Source: Gallionella sp.
Lineage (GTDB): Bacteria; Pseudomonadota; Gammaproteobacteria; Burkholderiales; Gallionellaceae
DNA length: 7,203 nt
Assembly: GCA_030645955.1 (NCBI GenBank)
Contig: JAUSMR010000066.1
Span: 1 to 7,203, forward strand
Reading direction: 5' to 3'
Shown: positions 1 through 6,927 of the stretch, in pieces
How the letters are laid out: each line of letters starts with the position of its first letter
Position numbering within the stretch: the stretch's first letter is position 1
Program-made: the position numbers and the translations under genes
The notes under the pieces: generated by a model
What the model saw: only the letters and a program-made list of their open reading frames with translations
What the model was told of the DNA's origin: nothing
Database searches by the model: none

Positions 1-954
1 AGCATCGCACTGGACGGCACCAAGGTACATGCCAATGCCAGCAAACACAAGGCTCTGTCATGGGCTCACGCCAACAAGATTGAAGCGCAGTTGCGCCAGG
101 AAGTGCAAACCCTGCTGACTTTGGGCGAGAAGGCCGACCGAGCTGGCGTGCCCGATGGCATGGACGTACCCGCTGAGATCGCACGACGCGAGCAGCGTCT
201 CGAAGCCATCGACCAGGCCAAGGCCCAGATCCAGGAGCGTGCCCGTGAGAGGTTCCAGGCCGAACAACAGGAACACATAGCCAAGCTCAAGCGCCGACAG
301 GCCCAGCGCGATGCCGGCAAAAAGCCACGCGGCAAGGACCCCGAGCCGCCCCAGGCCGGCCCACGCGAGACAGACCAAGTCAGCCTCACGGACGCCGACT
401 CACGCATCATGCCCGTCTCTGGCGGGGGCTTCGAGCAGTGCTACAACGCGCAAGCGGCAGTCGATACCCAGACAATGCTGGTCATCACCACCCATGTGAG
501 CCAAGCCAGCAACGACATGCGCGAAATCTTGCCGGTACTGGATAAGGTTGTGGCCTTGCCAGATGAGTTGGGGCAGGTATCGAGCCTGCTGGCTGACACG
601 GGCTACTGCAGCGCAGCCAATGTAGGGGCCTGCGAAGCACAGAAAATCGTGCCGATGCTGGCCATGAAGCGCCAAGAGCACCACTTACCCGTGTTGGAGC
701 GCTTCGCCGCGGACGCAGAAGTACCTGAGAGCACCGATCCAGTGCTAAAAATGGCCCATCGACTCAAGACCAAGGCAGGCCGAGTACTGTATGGATTGCG
801 CAAGCAAACGGTGGAGCCCGTGTTTGGGATCATCAAGGGCGTCATGGGCTGGCGGCAAATGTCCATGCGCGGGCTGGAAAAGGCACAGGGCGAGTGGTCA
901 CTGGTGGCACTGGCGTGGAACGTCAAGCGCTTGCATGTTCTGAAGTTGCCATGA
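1..954 (+). CDS. IS1182-family DDE transposase, C-terminal part (5' end outside window)
   Basis: This is a cut-and-paste transposase acting on the ends of its own IS. The frame is open from the first base, so the gene starts upstream; 317 residues are visible before the TGA. The RNase H-like DDE core is readable. The first Asp lies in ALDGTKVHANASKHK (visible residue 5), the second in LLADTGYCSAAN (residue 199) and the Glu in QTVEPVFGIIKG (residue 272). The C-terminal signature then follows (MRGLEKAQGEW, then AWNVKRL). Between the first two acids is a long charged, probably coiled segment (RREQRLEAIDQAKAQIQERARERF), the usual IS1182-type insertion between the catalytic strands. All three catalytic residues are present and there is no frameshift or stop, so the visible part looks intact. 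Internal TTG or ATG codons should not be taken as the start, because motif sequence continues upstream of them. Confidence 0.93.
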   Translation, partial: SIALDGTKVHANASKHKALSWAHANKIEAQLRQEVQTLLTLGEKADRAGVPDGMDVPAEIARREQRLEAIDQAKAQIQERARERFQAEQQEHIAKLKRRQAQRDAGKKPRGKDPEPPQAGPRETDQVSLTDADSRIMPVSGGGFEQCYNAQAAVDTQTMLVITTHVSQASNDMREILPVLDKVVALPDELGQVSSLLADTGYCSAANVGACEAQKIVPMLAMKRQEHHLPVLERFAADAEVPESTDPVLKMAHRLKTKAGRVLYGLRKQTVEPVFGIIKGVMGWRQMSMRGLEKAQGEWSLVALAWNVKRLHVLKLP

Positions 955-1104
955 ACGGCGAGAACCGGGCTGAAAACCCTGTCCACTGGTTGGCCAGGAC
1001 AAGGCTCGCAGGCCCGTCAGGGCCTATGCTCAGGGGCGAACACGAAAAAATCCTGAATCCCGTGCTCGAAAACGCGCTTGGTGTGCAGGTCAACGCTTGC
1101 GCGC

Positions 1105-1127
1105 TGTCAAGTCCGACAGGCTCCTAG
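1105..1127. repeat. Probable right terminal inverted repeat of the IS1182-family element
   Basis: The segment ends in AGTCCGACAGGCTCCTAG and resembles the typical right ends of IS1182 relatives. The matching left end is outside the window, so this rests on resemblance only and the boundary may be off by several bases. Confidence 0.45.
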
Positions 1128-1244
1128 TCGCGATAGTGGCTATTGGGTGCCGTTCGTAGGAACCCGCTTCGCGCCCGGTAGCTAGTGCAGACTGATCGGC
1201 TGGGTTCCATGGGGTCGGGGGCGTAGCGCTGGGGCCAAGCGGGT

Positions 1245-1252
1245 TATACAAT
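1245..1252 (+). promoter_or_regulatory. Possible -10 element of the small lysine-rich gene
   Basis: TATACAAT contains TACAAT, a 5-of-6 match to the -10 consensus. It is AT-rich within an otherwise GC-rich stretch just before the gene. No convincing -35 is seen at the right distance, and initiation here would leave a leader of only about 14 nt. It is a weak call. Confidence 0.2.
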
Positions 1253-1260
1253 GAAAAACA

Positions 1261-1266
1261 AAGGAG
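1261..1266 (+). promoter_or_regulatory. Ribosome binding site AAGGAG
   Basis: AAGGAG lies 6 nt before the ATG at 1273. It fixes that start in preference to the out-of-frame ATG at 1251, which has no Shine-Dalgarno sequence. Confidence 0.8.
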
Positions 1267-1272
1267 AAATTT

Positions 1273-1599
1273 ATGACGTCCCTCAGTAGAGAAACCCGGC
1301 AGAAGCAGTTGGTCGAATGGGAGGCCAAGTTGCAGAAACGCCAGACGCTTCTTGGAGAAAAAGGGTTTGATGCGATAAAGATCGCACATGACATCGGTGT
1401 CAGGGAGTTGAAGTCAAAGATTAAGGAATCACAGGTCCGCCTCCAGGCGATCGGCGCTGCGGAGAAGCTGTCAGCGGAACTCGCCGCAATGAAGGCGGAG
1501 CGCCTGACAAAACCAAAGGAAGAAGCCCCGAAGGCGAAGAAAGCTGCAAAACCGCGTGCCCCTGCTGAGACTAAACCGACGGAGAAAAAGAAAAAGTAG
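1273..1599 (+). CDS. Small coiled-coil protein with lysine-rich tail (hypothetical)
   Basis: This gene encodes a 108-residue protein that I do not recognise as a named family. Residues about 6-78 are strongly charged and predicted helical, with leucines and alanines spaced as in a coiled coil (QKQLVEWEAKLQKRQ, then RELKSKIKESQVRLQAI and KLSAELAAMKAERL). The tail (79-108) is low-complexity and rich in Lys, Ala and Pro, ending in KKKK; eleven lysines fall in the last 29 residues. Tails of this kind resemble those of histone H1-like bacterial proteins and often bind nucleic acid or polyanions; that is inference only. There is no signal peptide, membrane segment or cysteine. The start is well supported by AAGGAG six bases upstream. 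It stands alone: the IS1182-family element ends about 145 bp before it and the convergent 1347-residue gene ends 84 bp after it. Confidence 0.82.
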   Translation: MTSLSRETRQKQLVEWEAKLQKRQTLLGEKGFDAIKIAHDIGVRELKSKIKESQVRLQAIGAAEKLSAELAAMKAERLTKPKEEAPKAKKAAKPRAPAETKPTEKKKK

Positions 1600-1614
1600 T
1601 AACGTATCGAGTCT

Positions 1615-1634
1615 CTGCTGGATTAGCCCAGCGG
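1615..1634. terminator. Weak hairpin between convergent genes
   Basis: CTGCTGG (1615-1621) pairs with CCAGCGG (1628-1634) across a 6-nt loop, giving 7 bp with one G-U pair. It lies between the stop codons of two convergent genes, a natural place for a shared terminator. On the plus strand no T-run follows. On the minus strand a T-rich stretch lies some 20 nt beyond the stem, inside the end of the small gene. Function is uncertain. Confidence 0.3.
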
Positions 1635-1683
1635 GGCCTACACGGATACCCATAGTCACCAGTGCATGCTGTTCCGATGATCC

Positions 1684-4600
1684 TTACTGCGCATAAACCT
1701 CCACAATGCCCACCCCGGTACCACCACCGGAACCCGAAACAATGGCCGTATAGGCTCCGGGTGGCAGCGTGATCAGAATGGCGGACTCCAGTAGACTGAC
1801 AGGCGCGAGTCCAGTGGTCAGTATCGCCGCTGCATTGCTTGCCGTCTGCCAGTCATCATTGCTGGCGATCATTGTCGATCCAGAGTAAAGCTGGAGCATC
1901 GGATTGGCAAGGACACCAGTCACTCCATAGTTTGCCAGATCTGGCCCCACTGCTCTGATCAACACGGTCTTGGAGGTGGTGCCTTGAATCACAAAGCCGC
2001 CGATCATCACGTTGTCCCCAGCCAGCACTTGACCTCGTGTGGAGATGTTGGTGAATTGCGAAGCTGGATTGTCCAGTTCATAGACCTCGACGATGCCAAC
2101 ACCAGTGCCTGCGGCCATGCCGGAAACGATGGCGGTGTAGGCGCCAGGATTCAGTGTGGTCAAGATCGCCGATTCCTTCGAGTCCGAAGGTGCCAGGCCG
2201 GTAGCTTGAATATCTGCTGCGTTGTTTGCACTTTGCCAGTCGTTATTGGAGGCGATAGCGGTCGAACCAGAAAACAGTTGCAGCGTTGGATCGGCAAGAA
2301 CACCGGCAACTCCATAGTTGGCCAGATTGGGTCCTACGGCACGGATCAGGACGTTCTTGGGCGTGGTTCCGCCGATGACAAAGCCGCCGATCATGACGTT
2401 GTCTCCTGTTTGGACTGAGCCACGAGTCGAGAGGTTGACCAGGCGGGTGGTGATTGGCGAAGTGCCAGTTAAACCCACACTGTGTGGACTACCAGTTGCA
2501 TTGCTAGTAACCGTCACGGCTCCAGTCCGGTTGCCGCCCGCAGTGGGAGTGAAGGTGACGCTGAGGTTGCATGAACCCCCTGTCGCCAGACCTGCACCAC
2601 AGTTATTTGTCACTGCAAAATCCCCACTTGCTGCAATGCTGGCGAGGTTCAGGGCAGCACCACCGCTGTTTGTCAATGCGATGGCCTGTGCAGTGCTAGT
2701 GGTGCCTACATTTTGCGTTGAGAAGGTCAGCGAGGTTGGGTTCAGTGTGACTACCGGGACTGCCACGCCAGTGCCACTAAGAGTGATTGTGTCTGGACTG
2801 CTGGCGGCATCTGACGTGATGACAATGCTACCGCTTCGGGCACCTGCTGCTGCCGGTGTAAAGGTGACACTGAGCGTACAAAAACCTCCTGCACCAAGGC
2901 CAGTGCCGCAGTTGTGCGTAACCCCATAGTCGCCAGTGGCTGCAATGGTGGTGATGTTCAGGGCTCCATCGCCGGTGTTGTTGAGGGTGACTGTCTTAGA
3001 TGCGCTTGTCGTGCCAACCCCTTGAATTGCAAAGGCTAGGGCTGTAGGGTTCAACGAAACCGTCGGTATTGCCACCCCAAGCGCCGTGTTGGAAAGCGAA
3101 AAACTGGCCGATTGGCCCAGTGCTAGCGGTGTTGCCGTGACGCTGTAGTCACCAGTCTGCGCGTTGGCGGTGCAGGTGGCGCTGGCGTGGCCGTCTATGT
3201 CCGTCAGCGCCGAGTAGGTGGAACTGCCACCGGCAAACGTGCACGAAGCGCCCGAAGTCGGTACAGCGAAATCGATACGAATGCCATTTTCGGGAGTGCC
3301 CTCCGGTGATTTCAGAGTAATCTGCAAAGCAGTGGGAAATGCCGCTCCGGTTGCCGCCATTTGCGCGGAGCCGCCGCTGGCACTGACCGTGGAACCCGGC
3401 TCCGCCATCACGGCGCCGTAGCGGATGGCGCGAACTCGTCGGTTCCCGGGGTCTGCGAAGAACAGGTTGCCTTCGCCGTCTATGGCGATGCCCAGACTCT
3501 GGAGACCACCGAGGTAACCGGCTTGGTTGGATCTAGCTGGCACGCCATCGCCGATGCCAGACGGTGTCGGATTGTTGGAAAACCTGTCGGGACTCTGGAA
3601 AACGAACTTGAATGCATGCCCGTTCGGCTGGATGCGATATGCACCCATGAACAGGTTGCCCGTCGAACTTAGCCTGACACGTGAACCGCCTTCCCCGGAG
3701 AAGAAGGTCGAGATGGTTCCGTCCGGGGTCACCTTACGAACCCGCTGGCCGTTTTCTCCGATGTACATGGTGCCGTCGGGGGCAACGGCGATCCCATAGG
3801 GTGTGTTGAGGCAGGCTTGCGTTGCCGGACCGCCATCACCGCAATAACTGCCCTTGCCATACCCCTCGAAGCCGTTGACGGCGCCACTGCCGACGACGGT
3901 GTCGATGACTCCCGTTTTGGCATCGATGCGGCGAATGCGGTTGTTGTTGCTGTCGGCGATGAATATATTCCCGGCGACGTCAGTGGTGACGTCCCAAGGC
4001 TCATTCGTGATCGCGGCGATTGCCGGTCCGCCGTCGCCTGAAAACCCGTACTGATGAATATTGTTCACGGCATGAATGATCCCGGCGCTGTCGATCCGGG
4101 AAATTCCCGCGATGTTGTCCACCAGAATGTCGCCATTCGGCATCCGAGCGATTCCCGCCGGATACATGGTGGCGTCCAGCGCCGGCACGCCGTCGTTCCC
4201 GCCGATCGACATGAAACCGTTTCCGGCAATGGTGATCACCTTGCCTTGCTGATCCAGTTGGCGAATGCGATAGTTCATAGGATCAGCCACGAGCAAATCG
4301 CCGCTGGTAAGAAAGAGCAAGTCTGGGCCATCAGGGGCTAGGACGGTCGCCAACGCCGAGCCTGCCTCACCGATAATCTGCGGGCCCATCCCGGCAATCG
4401 TATCTAGCAGTCCGGTGACGGCGTTGATGCGCCGGATGCGGCTGGAACACTCATCGGCATAGAGAATATTGCCGGAGTGATCCAGCACCAGCCGATGGAT
4501 CTGGCACATGGGCGCGTTTGCCATCGCCGTTCCATCCTCGCTGAACCCGTAGCCTTTGCCCCAGGATTGCAGCAGTTGGCCTGTGGGCGACAGCTTAAGA

Positions 4601-5727
4601 ATGCGGGCCGATGTCGAGTCGATGATATTTATGCCGACGTAGAGGTTATCGTCGCGATCAGTGAAGACCACTCTTGCTTGTCCTGCGTTGGCGACGAAGG
4701 TCGTGATGATCCCGGTGGCAGCGTCGATCTTGCGCACACGGGCGTTGGCAGTGTCTGCCAGATACACGTTGCCCTGTGAGTCCGCCGCCAGGTTGCCCCA
4801 GTCATTGGTGCCGACATTGAAGGTGGCCTGTGTGGCCGGCCCGCCGTCGCCCGAGAAGCCGGCAGTCCCGTTGCCGGCGATGGTGGAGATCATCCCCCGG
4901 GTGTCTATCTTGCGGATGCGGTTTGCGAACTCCAGCACATACAGATTCCCCGCGCCGTCAAAGGCGATTTGCAATGGTTGATTGAACTGTGCATTGGCGG
5001 CGGGTCCACCGTCTCCCGAGAAGCCCGCAGTCTGCCCGCCATAGAGGGTGGTGATAACCCCCGTCGCAGCGTCAATGCGCCGGATGCAATTATTATTGGC
5101 ATCGGCGACCAGCAGGTGGCCGTTTGGATCGATCGTCAGGCCGCGTGGGCTGTTCAGTTGTGCTTTGATTGCTTGCCCGCCATCGCCGGAATACCAAGAC
5201 GAACCTGTCCCAGCATAGCGCTCCATGATGCCGTCGGTGCGCACGCGCCGAATCACGTTGTGATTGTGCTCACTGAAGAAGAGAGATCCGTCGCTTGCCA
5301 GTGCGAATCCGGGTTCATTGGCTTCCAGCATGGCCTTTGTTGCTGTTCGACCATCACCACGAAACAGACCAATCCCCATGACGGTGGTGATGTAGCCGGG
5401 AGGCAGGCTCTGCAAGGAAGGCGGCAGGTAGAGAAATTCAGCATATGCAGTGGGTCCGTTGCCGCTGAGCCGAACCGAGGCGATGCCATTCTCGCGTACC
5501 GGCGTCTGAAAAACGACCTGCGTGTTGGAAGCAGAAGTCGGCGTGATGACCGTCCCATCAAGCGTCAGGGTGGTGCCGGTGAAACCGGAGCCAGTAAGTG
5601 TGACCTGGGTGCCGCCAGTGATCGGGCCCTGCGACGGATTGATGGACTGAATTTGAGCTTGTGCTACGGCAATGCCCGGCGCGAGCAGCAGAATGATCAG
5701 TGCGAGTAATCTTCCGCGGAAGTTCAT
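1684..5727 (-). CDS. Large secreted multidomain protein: IPT/TIG, NHL beta-propeller, Ig-like and C-terminal repeats
   Basis: This gene encodes a 1347-residue exported protein, probably extracellular or surface-associated, with no enzymatic motif visible. Residues 1-24 form a Sec signal peptide (MNFRGRLLALIILLLAPGIA, then AVAQA; cleavage after A22 or A24). Domains in order are: IPT/TIG, about 26-102 (SINPSQGPITGGTQVTLTGSGF); about twelve NHL-type blades, about 138-770, of the form 'D..GNLYVAD..NNRIRRID', interleaved with GFSGDGGPA loops; a Big_1-like Ig domain, about 772-880, with C829 and C852; two ASH/choice-of-anchor-D repeats, 888-1090, with Cys pairs 940/950 and 1043/1053; and two near-identical 119-residue modules, 1098-1216 and 1227-1345. 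NHL propellers and Ig-type domains usually mediate protein or carbohydrate contacts, so a binding or adhesive role is inferred. No PEP-CTERM, LPXTG or other anchor ends the protein. The start has GAGGAG 6 nt upstream followed directly by the signal peptide. The reading frame is intact. Confidence 0.93.
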   Translation of the reverse strand: MNFRGRLLALIILLLAPGIAVAQAQIQSINPSQGPITGGTQVTLTGSGFTGTTLTLDGTVITPTSASNTQVVFQTPVRENGIASVRLSGNGPTAYAEFLYLPPSLQSLPPGYITTVMGIGLFRGDGRTATKAMLEANEPGFALASDGSLFFSEHNHNVIRRVRTDGIMERYAGTGSSWYSGDGGQAIKAQLNSPRGLTIDPNGHLLVADANNNCIRRIDAATGVITTLYGGQTAGFSGDGGPAANAQFNQPLQIAFDGAGNLYVLEFANRIRKIDTRGMISTIAGNGTAGFSGDGGPATQATFNVGTNDWGNLAADSQGNVYLADTANARVRKIDAATGIITTFVANAGQARVVFTDRDDNLYVGINIIDSTSARILKLSPTGQLLQSWGKGYGFSEDGTAMANAPMCQIHRLVLDHSGNILYADECSSRIRRINAVTGLLDTIAGMGPQIIGEAGSALATVLAPDGPDLLFLTSGDLLVADPMNYRIRQLDQQGKVITIAGNGFMSIGGNDGVPALDATMYPAGIARMPNGDILVDNIAGISRIDSAGIIHAVNNIHQYGFSGDGGPAIAAITNEPWDVTTDVAGNIFIADSNNNRIRRIDAKTGVIDTVVGSGAVNGFEGYGKGSYCGDGGPATQACLNTPYGIAVAPDGTMYIGENGQRVRKVTPDGTISTFFSGEGGSRVRLSSTGNLFMGAYRIQPNGHAFKFVFQSPDRFSNNPTPSGIGDGVPARSNQAGYLGGLQSLGIAIDGEGNLFFADPGNRRVRAIRYGAVMAEPGSTVSASGGSAQMAATGAAFPTALQITLKSPEGTPENGIRIDFAVPTSGASCTFAGGSSTYSALTDIDGHASATCTANAQTGDYSVTATPLALGQSASFSLSNTALGVAIPTVSLNPTALAFAIQGVGTTSASKTVTLNNTGDGALNITTIAATGDYGVTHNCGTGLGAGGFCTLSVTFTPAAAGARSGSIVITSDAASSPDTITLSGTGVAVPVVTLNPTSLTFSTQNVGTTSTAQAIALTNSGGAALNLASIAASGDFAVTNNCGAGLATGGSCNLSVTFTPTAGGNRTGAVTVTSNATGSPHSVGLTGTSPITTRLVNLSTRGSVQTGDNVMIGGFVIGGTTPKNVLIRAVGPNLANYGVAGVLADPTLQLFSGSTAIASNNDWQSANNAADIQATGLAPSDSKESAILTTLNPGAYTAIVSGMAAGTGVGIVEVYELDNPASQFTNISTRGQVLAGDNVMIGGFVIQGTTSKTVLIRAVGPDLANYGVTGVLANPMLQLYSGSTMIASNDDWQTASNAAAILTTGLAPVSLLESAILITLPPGAYTAIVSGSGGGTGVGIVEVYAQ
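1693..2049 (-). repeat. C-terminal module, copy 2 (residues 1227-1345)
   Basis: This is the second 119-residue module at the extreme C terminus, beginning NISTRGQVLAGDNVMIGGFV and ending GVGIVEVY. A gap-free hand alignment to copy 1 gives about 91 of 119 identical residues. The conserved cores are GDNVMIGGFVI, VLIRAVGP, LANYGV, DWQ and PGAYTAIVSG. The module is probably a beta-sandwich. I recall it as recurrent in secreted proteins of Proteobacteria, Verrucomicrobiota and Acidobacteriota, but cannot give it a family name. Confidence 0.9.
2080..2436 (-). repeat. C-terminal module, copy 1 (residues 1098-1216)
   Basis: This is the first copy of the 119-residue module (NLSTRGSVQTGDNVMIGGFV to GVGIVEVY). 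It is joined to copy 2 by a 10-residue linker (ELDNPASQFT). It has exactly the same length as copy 2 and needs no gaps to align, which indicates tandem duplication. Confidence 0.9.
2458..2757 (-). repeat. ASH / choice-of-anchor-D repeat 2 (residues 991-1090)
   Basis: The sequence runs PVVTLNPTSLTFSTQNVGTT... to ...GLTGTS, with the typical 'L.FG.Q.VGTTS..Q.ITLTNSG' start, NCG..L..GGSCNLSVTFTP centre and G..V.VTSNA..SP end of HYDIN/ASH-like Ig folds. C1043 and C1053 could form a disulfide. Confidence 0.85.
2758..3066 (-). repeat. ASH / choice-of-anchor-D repeat 1 (residues 888-990)
   Basis: The sequence runs PTVSLNPTALAFAIQGVGTT... to ...LSGTGVAV and is homologous to the following repeat with the same cysteine spacing (C940/C950). 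The two together form a spacer of Ig-like domains between the propeller region and the C-terminal modules. Confidence 0.85.
3418..5316 (-). repeat. NHL repeat region, about twelve blades (residues 138-770)
   Basis: Units that fit the NHL consensus begin near residues 138, 193, 250, 309, 350, 409, 466, 522, 576, 642, 680 and 742. The best are LTIDPNGHLLVADANNNCIR and VTTDVAGNIFIADSNNNRIR. Between many of them lies a loop with GFSGDGGPA or a decayed form of it (RGDGRTA, GFSEDGTAM, GGNDGVPAL, YCGDGGPAT, GIGDGVPAR). Units 5, 8 and 11 are the most degenerate. Twelve units would fit two six-bladed propellers; this count is by eye. Confidence 0.85.
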
Positions 5728-5893
5728 TCAATTCTCCTCACAGTTCAAGATCGCGAGGCATCACCACGATTTAATTCTTGTCTCCTACCGGCGCTATCGA
5801 AAGCAAGATTGGCATGACAATACATAACGCCACTATGGCACCAAGGGTCGCAAATAGCCATCCCCCAAATGTGGGATAGCGGGGACTGGTTCA
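5728..5893 (-). other. Upstream region of the secreted-protein gene, cut by the IS
   Basis: These 166 bp separate the big gene from the IS1595-family element. No clear sigma-70 promoter is visible; the best -35-like hexamer is TTGTCA on the minus strand, with only a poor -10 partner. One minus-strand frame, with its stop at 5771-5773, reads as a hydrophobic stretch (GGWLFATLGAIVALCIVMPI). It has no usable start codon and no in-frame continuation across the IS insertion point, so I do not call it a gene. Another frame continues a pre-insertion open frame (see findings). Confidence 0.4.
5734..5739 (-). promoter_or_regulatory. Ribosome binding site GAGGAG of the large secreted-protein gene
   Basis: The minus strand reads GAGGAG-ATTGAA-ATG, a strong Shine-Dalgarno sequence 6 nt before the start codon at 5727. 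It supports that start and hence the signal peptide. Confidence 0.8.
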
Positions 5894-5901
5894 ATTCCTC
5901 T
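5894..5901. repeat. Target site duplication, left copy (ATTCCTCT)
   Basis: This 8-bp direct repeat is identical to 6953-6960 and directly abuts the inverted repeat. Eight bases is the usual duplication length for the IS1595 family. Confidence 0.93.
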
Positions 5902-5926
5902 CCTGATTAGCAATGAACGTCAGCCA
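5902..5926. repeat. Terminal inverted repeat, left end of the IS1595-family element
   Basis: CCTGATTAGCAATGA (15 bases) is a perfect reverse complement of the right end. Three mismatched bases follow, then TCAGCCA matches again. The transposase stop codon (TTA on the plus strand, 5907-5909) lies inside it. Confidence 0.93.
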
Positions 5927-6857
5927 CCAACCGTATCAACCGCTGCGGGTGCGGTCCGCACTGAAGCGCTGCAACCAGCAGGCGTTGGGGCAGCGCCCTG
6001 AGGTCGAATCGCCGGTTGAACCGGTATGCAAAAGCGCCCAAATACTGCTCGGCATATTTGCGAAAGCCAAACCCGTGGTAACTGCCACTGAGTCCGGTTT
6101 TCAAGTTCCCCAGCACCGTGTTGATCCACTGCAACTCTGGCACATCTTTGGGTTTGCGTCCGGCGACGACGGTGCTTTGATGTGCGCAGCCGGCCAGCGT
6201 GACGGCACCAAAACAAGCCAGTCCGTCAGAGAACACCGTGCTGCCTGGCGCGAGGTTCTTTCGCGCCCACTGTGTAATCGCATTGAGCGTGAATCCATCT
6301 ACTGGTGTCAACTTGACACGCAAGGGGTGCCCTTCCTCGGTGAGCGAAACTGCGGCCACAAATGGCACCTTGTTTTCCGAGCCACGCCCAACCTTGCCGC
6401 CACTGCGTTCACCGCCAAGGTAGGCGTCATCAACCTGTACCTGGCCCTCCAGCGTATAGCGGGCCTCACGCTGCATCATGGCCTGCATCAGCTTGTGGTG
6501 CACCAGCCATGCCGTTGGGTAGCTCACACCCAGATGGCGCTTGAGCGCGAGTGCCGACAGACCGGTCTTGGCCTGGCTGATGAGGTAGATCGCCAAGAAC
6601 CACACCGTCAAGGGCAGCTTGGTCCCCTGAAACACGGTACCAGCGATCAGCGATGTTTGATGCCGACACGCGTTGCACTGAAAGACCCTATGGGAACCAG
6701 TACGCAAAACACAGTGCGCTGCGCAGCCGCAGCGCGGACAGGCAAAGCCCTCAGGCCAGCGAGAACTCTCCAGCGCTTGGGCGCAAAGCGGCTCCGTGCC
6801 GTAGAGATTGAAGAACTTCGGCATAGACAAGCCGGTTTGAAACTGGATGCGATTCAT
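5907..6857 (-). CDS. IS1595-family (ISXO2-like) transposase
   Basis: This gene encodes a 316-residue transposase that moves the surrounding element. I chose the ATG at 6857 because MNRIQFQTGLSMPKFFNLYG is the usual N terminus of these proteins; the frame stays open to an ATG at 6941, which would add 28 residues. A zinc ribbon follows (CPRC...CNAC, residues 40/43 and 61/64), then a helical DNA-binding region (ALKRHLGVSYPTAWLVHHKL). The ISXO2-like catalytic domain has QVDDAYLGGERSGGKVGRG (Asp about 143-144), VFSDGLACF (Asp 211) and the C-terminal HGFGFRKYAEQYL...FAYRFNRRFDL block. The third catalytic residue is not an obvious Glu: an Asn (WINTVLGNLK) or the His of YHGF could serve, and members with Asn or His there are known in this family. 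It appears intact and occupies nearly the whole element. Confidence 0.95.
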   Translation of the reverse strand: MNRIQFQTGLSMPKFFNLYGTEPLCAQALESSRWPEGFACPRCGCAAHCVLRTGSHRVFQCNACRHQTSLIAGTVFQGTKLPLTVWFLAIYLISQAKTGLSALALKRHLGVSYPTAWLVHHKLMQAMMQREARYTLEGQVQVDDAYLGGERSGGKVGRGSENKVPFVAAVSLTEEGHPLRVKLTPVDGFTLNAITQWARKNLAPGSTVFSDGLACFGAVTLAGCAHQSTVVAGRKPKDVPELQWINTVLGNLKTGLSGSYHGFGFRKYAEQYLGAFAYRFNRRFDLRALPQRLLVAALQCGPHPQRLIRLVADVHC

Positions 6858-6927
6858 GGCCATAGCACTGCTACCCAAAATGAACAATGGGAGCAGGTTA
6901 GGTCGGGACGGGCTCACCACGTGAGCT

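Larger units (their letters stand above)
1..1127 (+). mobile_element. IS1182-family insertion sequence, right-hand part (left end outside window)
   Basis: The window opens inside an insertion sequence of the IS1182 family. The visible part is the C-terminal two thirds or so of the transposase gene, about 150 bp of non-coding sequence after the stop codon, and a probable right terminus ending in GTCCGACAGGCTCCTAG at about 1111-1127. Ends reading 'gtccgacaggct...tag' are common in proteobacterial members of this family. The left end is not present, so the inverted repeat and any target duplication cannot be confirmed, and the exact boundary at 1127 is an estimate. An imperfect hairpin lies shortly after the stop codon, around 979-1003. 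The element points towards the small gene at 1273 and sits about 145 bp upstream of it. Confidence 0.8.

Noticed and set aside
894..1127. A 77-codon plus-strand frame at the 3' end of the IS1182-family element
   Set aside because: It overlaps the end of the transposase in another frame and runs over the IS terminus. It has no ribosome binding site and no motif.
2318..2929. A 203-codon plus-strand frame across the ASH and C-terminal repeat region
   Set aside because: Its Pro/Val-rich repeats are simply the complement of the repeated Ig-like domains on the minus strand.
3418..5316. Regularly repeated GGCCGCCGTC-like segments on the plus strand, considered as a possible DNA-level repeat or CRISPR-like array
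   Set aside because: They are the complement of codons for the GFSGDGGPA loop. Spacing varies, sequences diverge at synonymous positions, and they lie inside a clear coding frame.
4969..5709. A 246-codon plus-strand open frame antisense to the secreted-protein gene
   Set aside because: It is a shadow of a clear multidomain gene on the other strand, with no motif, no ribosome binding site and no independent support.
5771..5893. A hydrophobic minus-strand stretch resembling a membrane helix at the C terminus of a lost gene
   Set aside because: When the IS is removed in silico, a TGA lies in frame immediately upstream, and no ATG, GTG or TTG gives a product longer than about 20 residues. It is probably chance.
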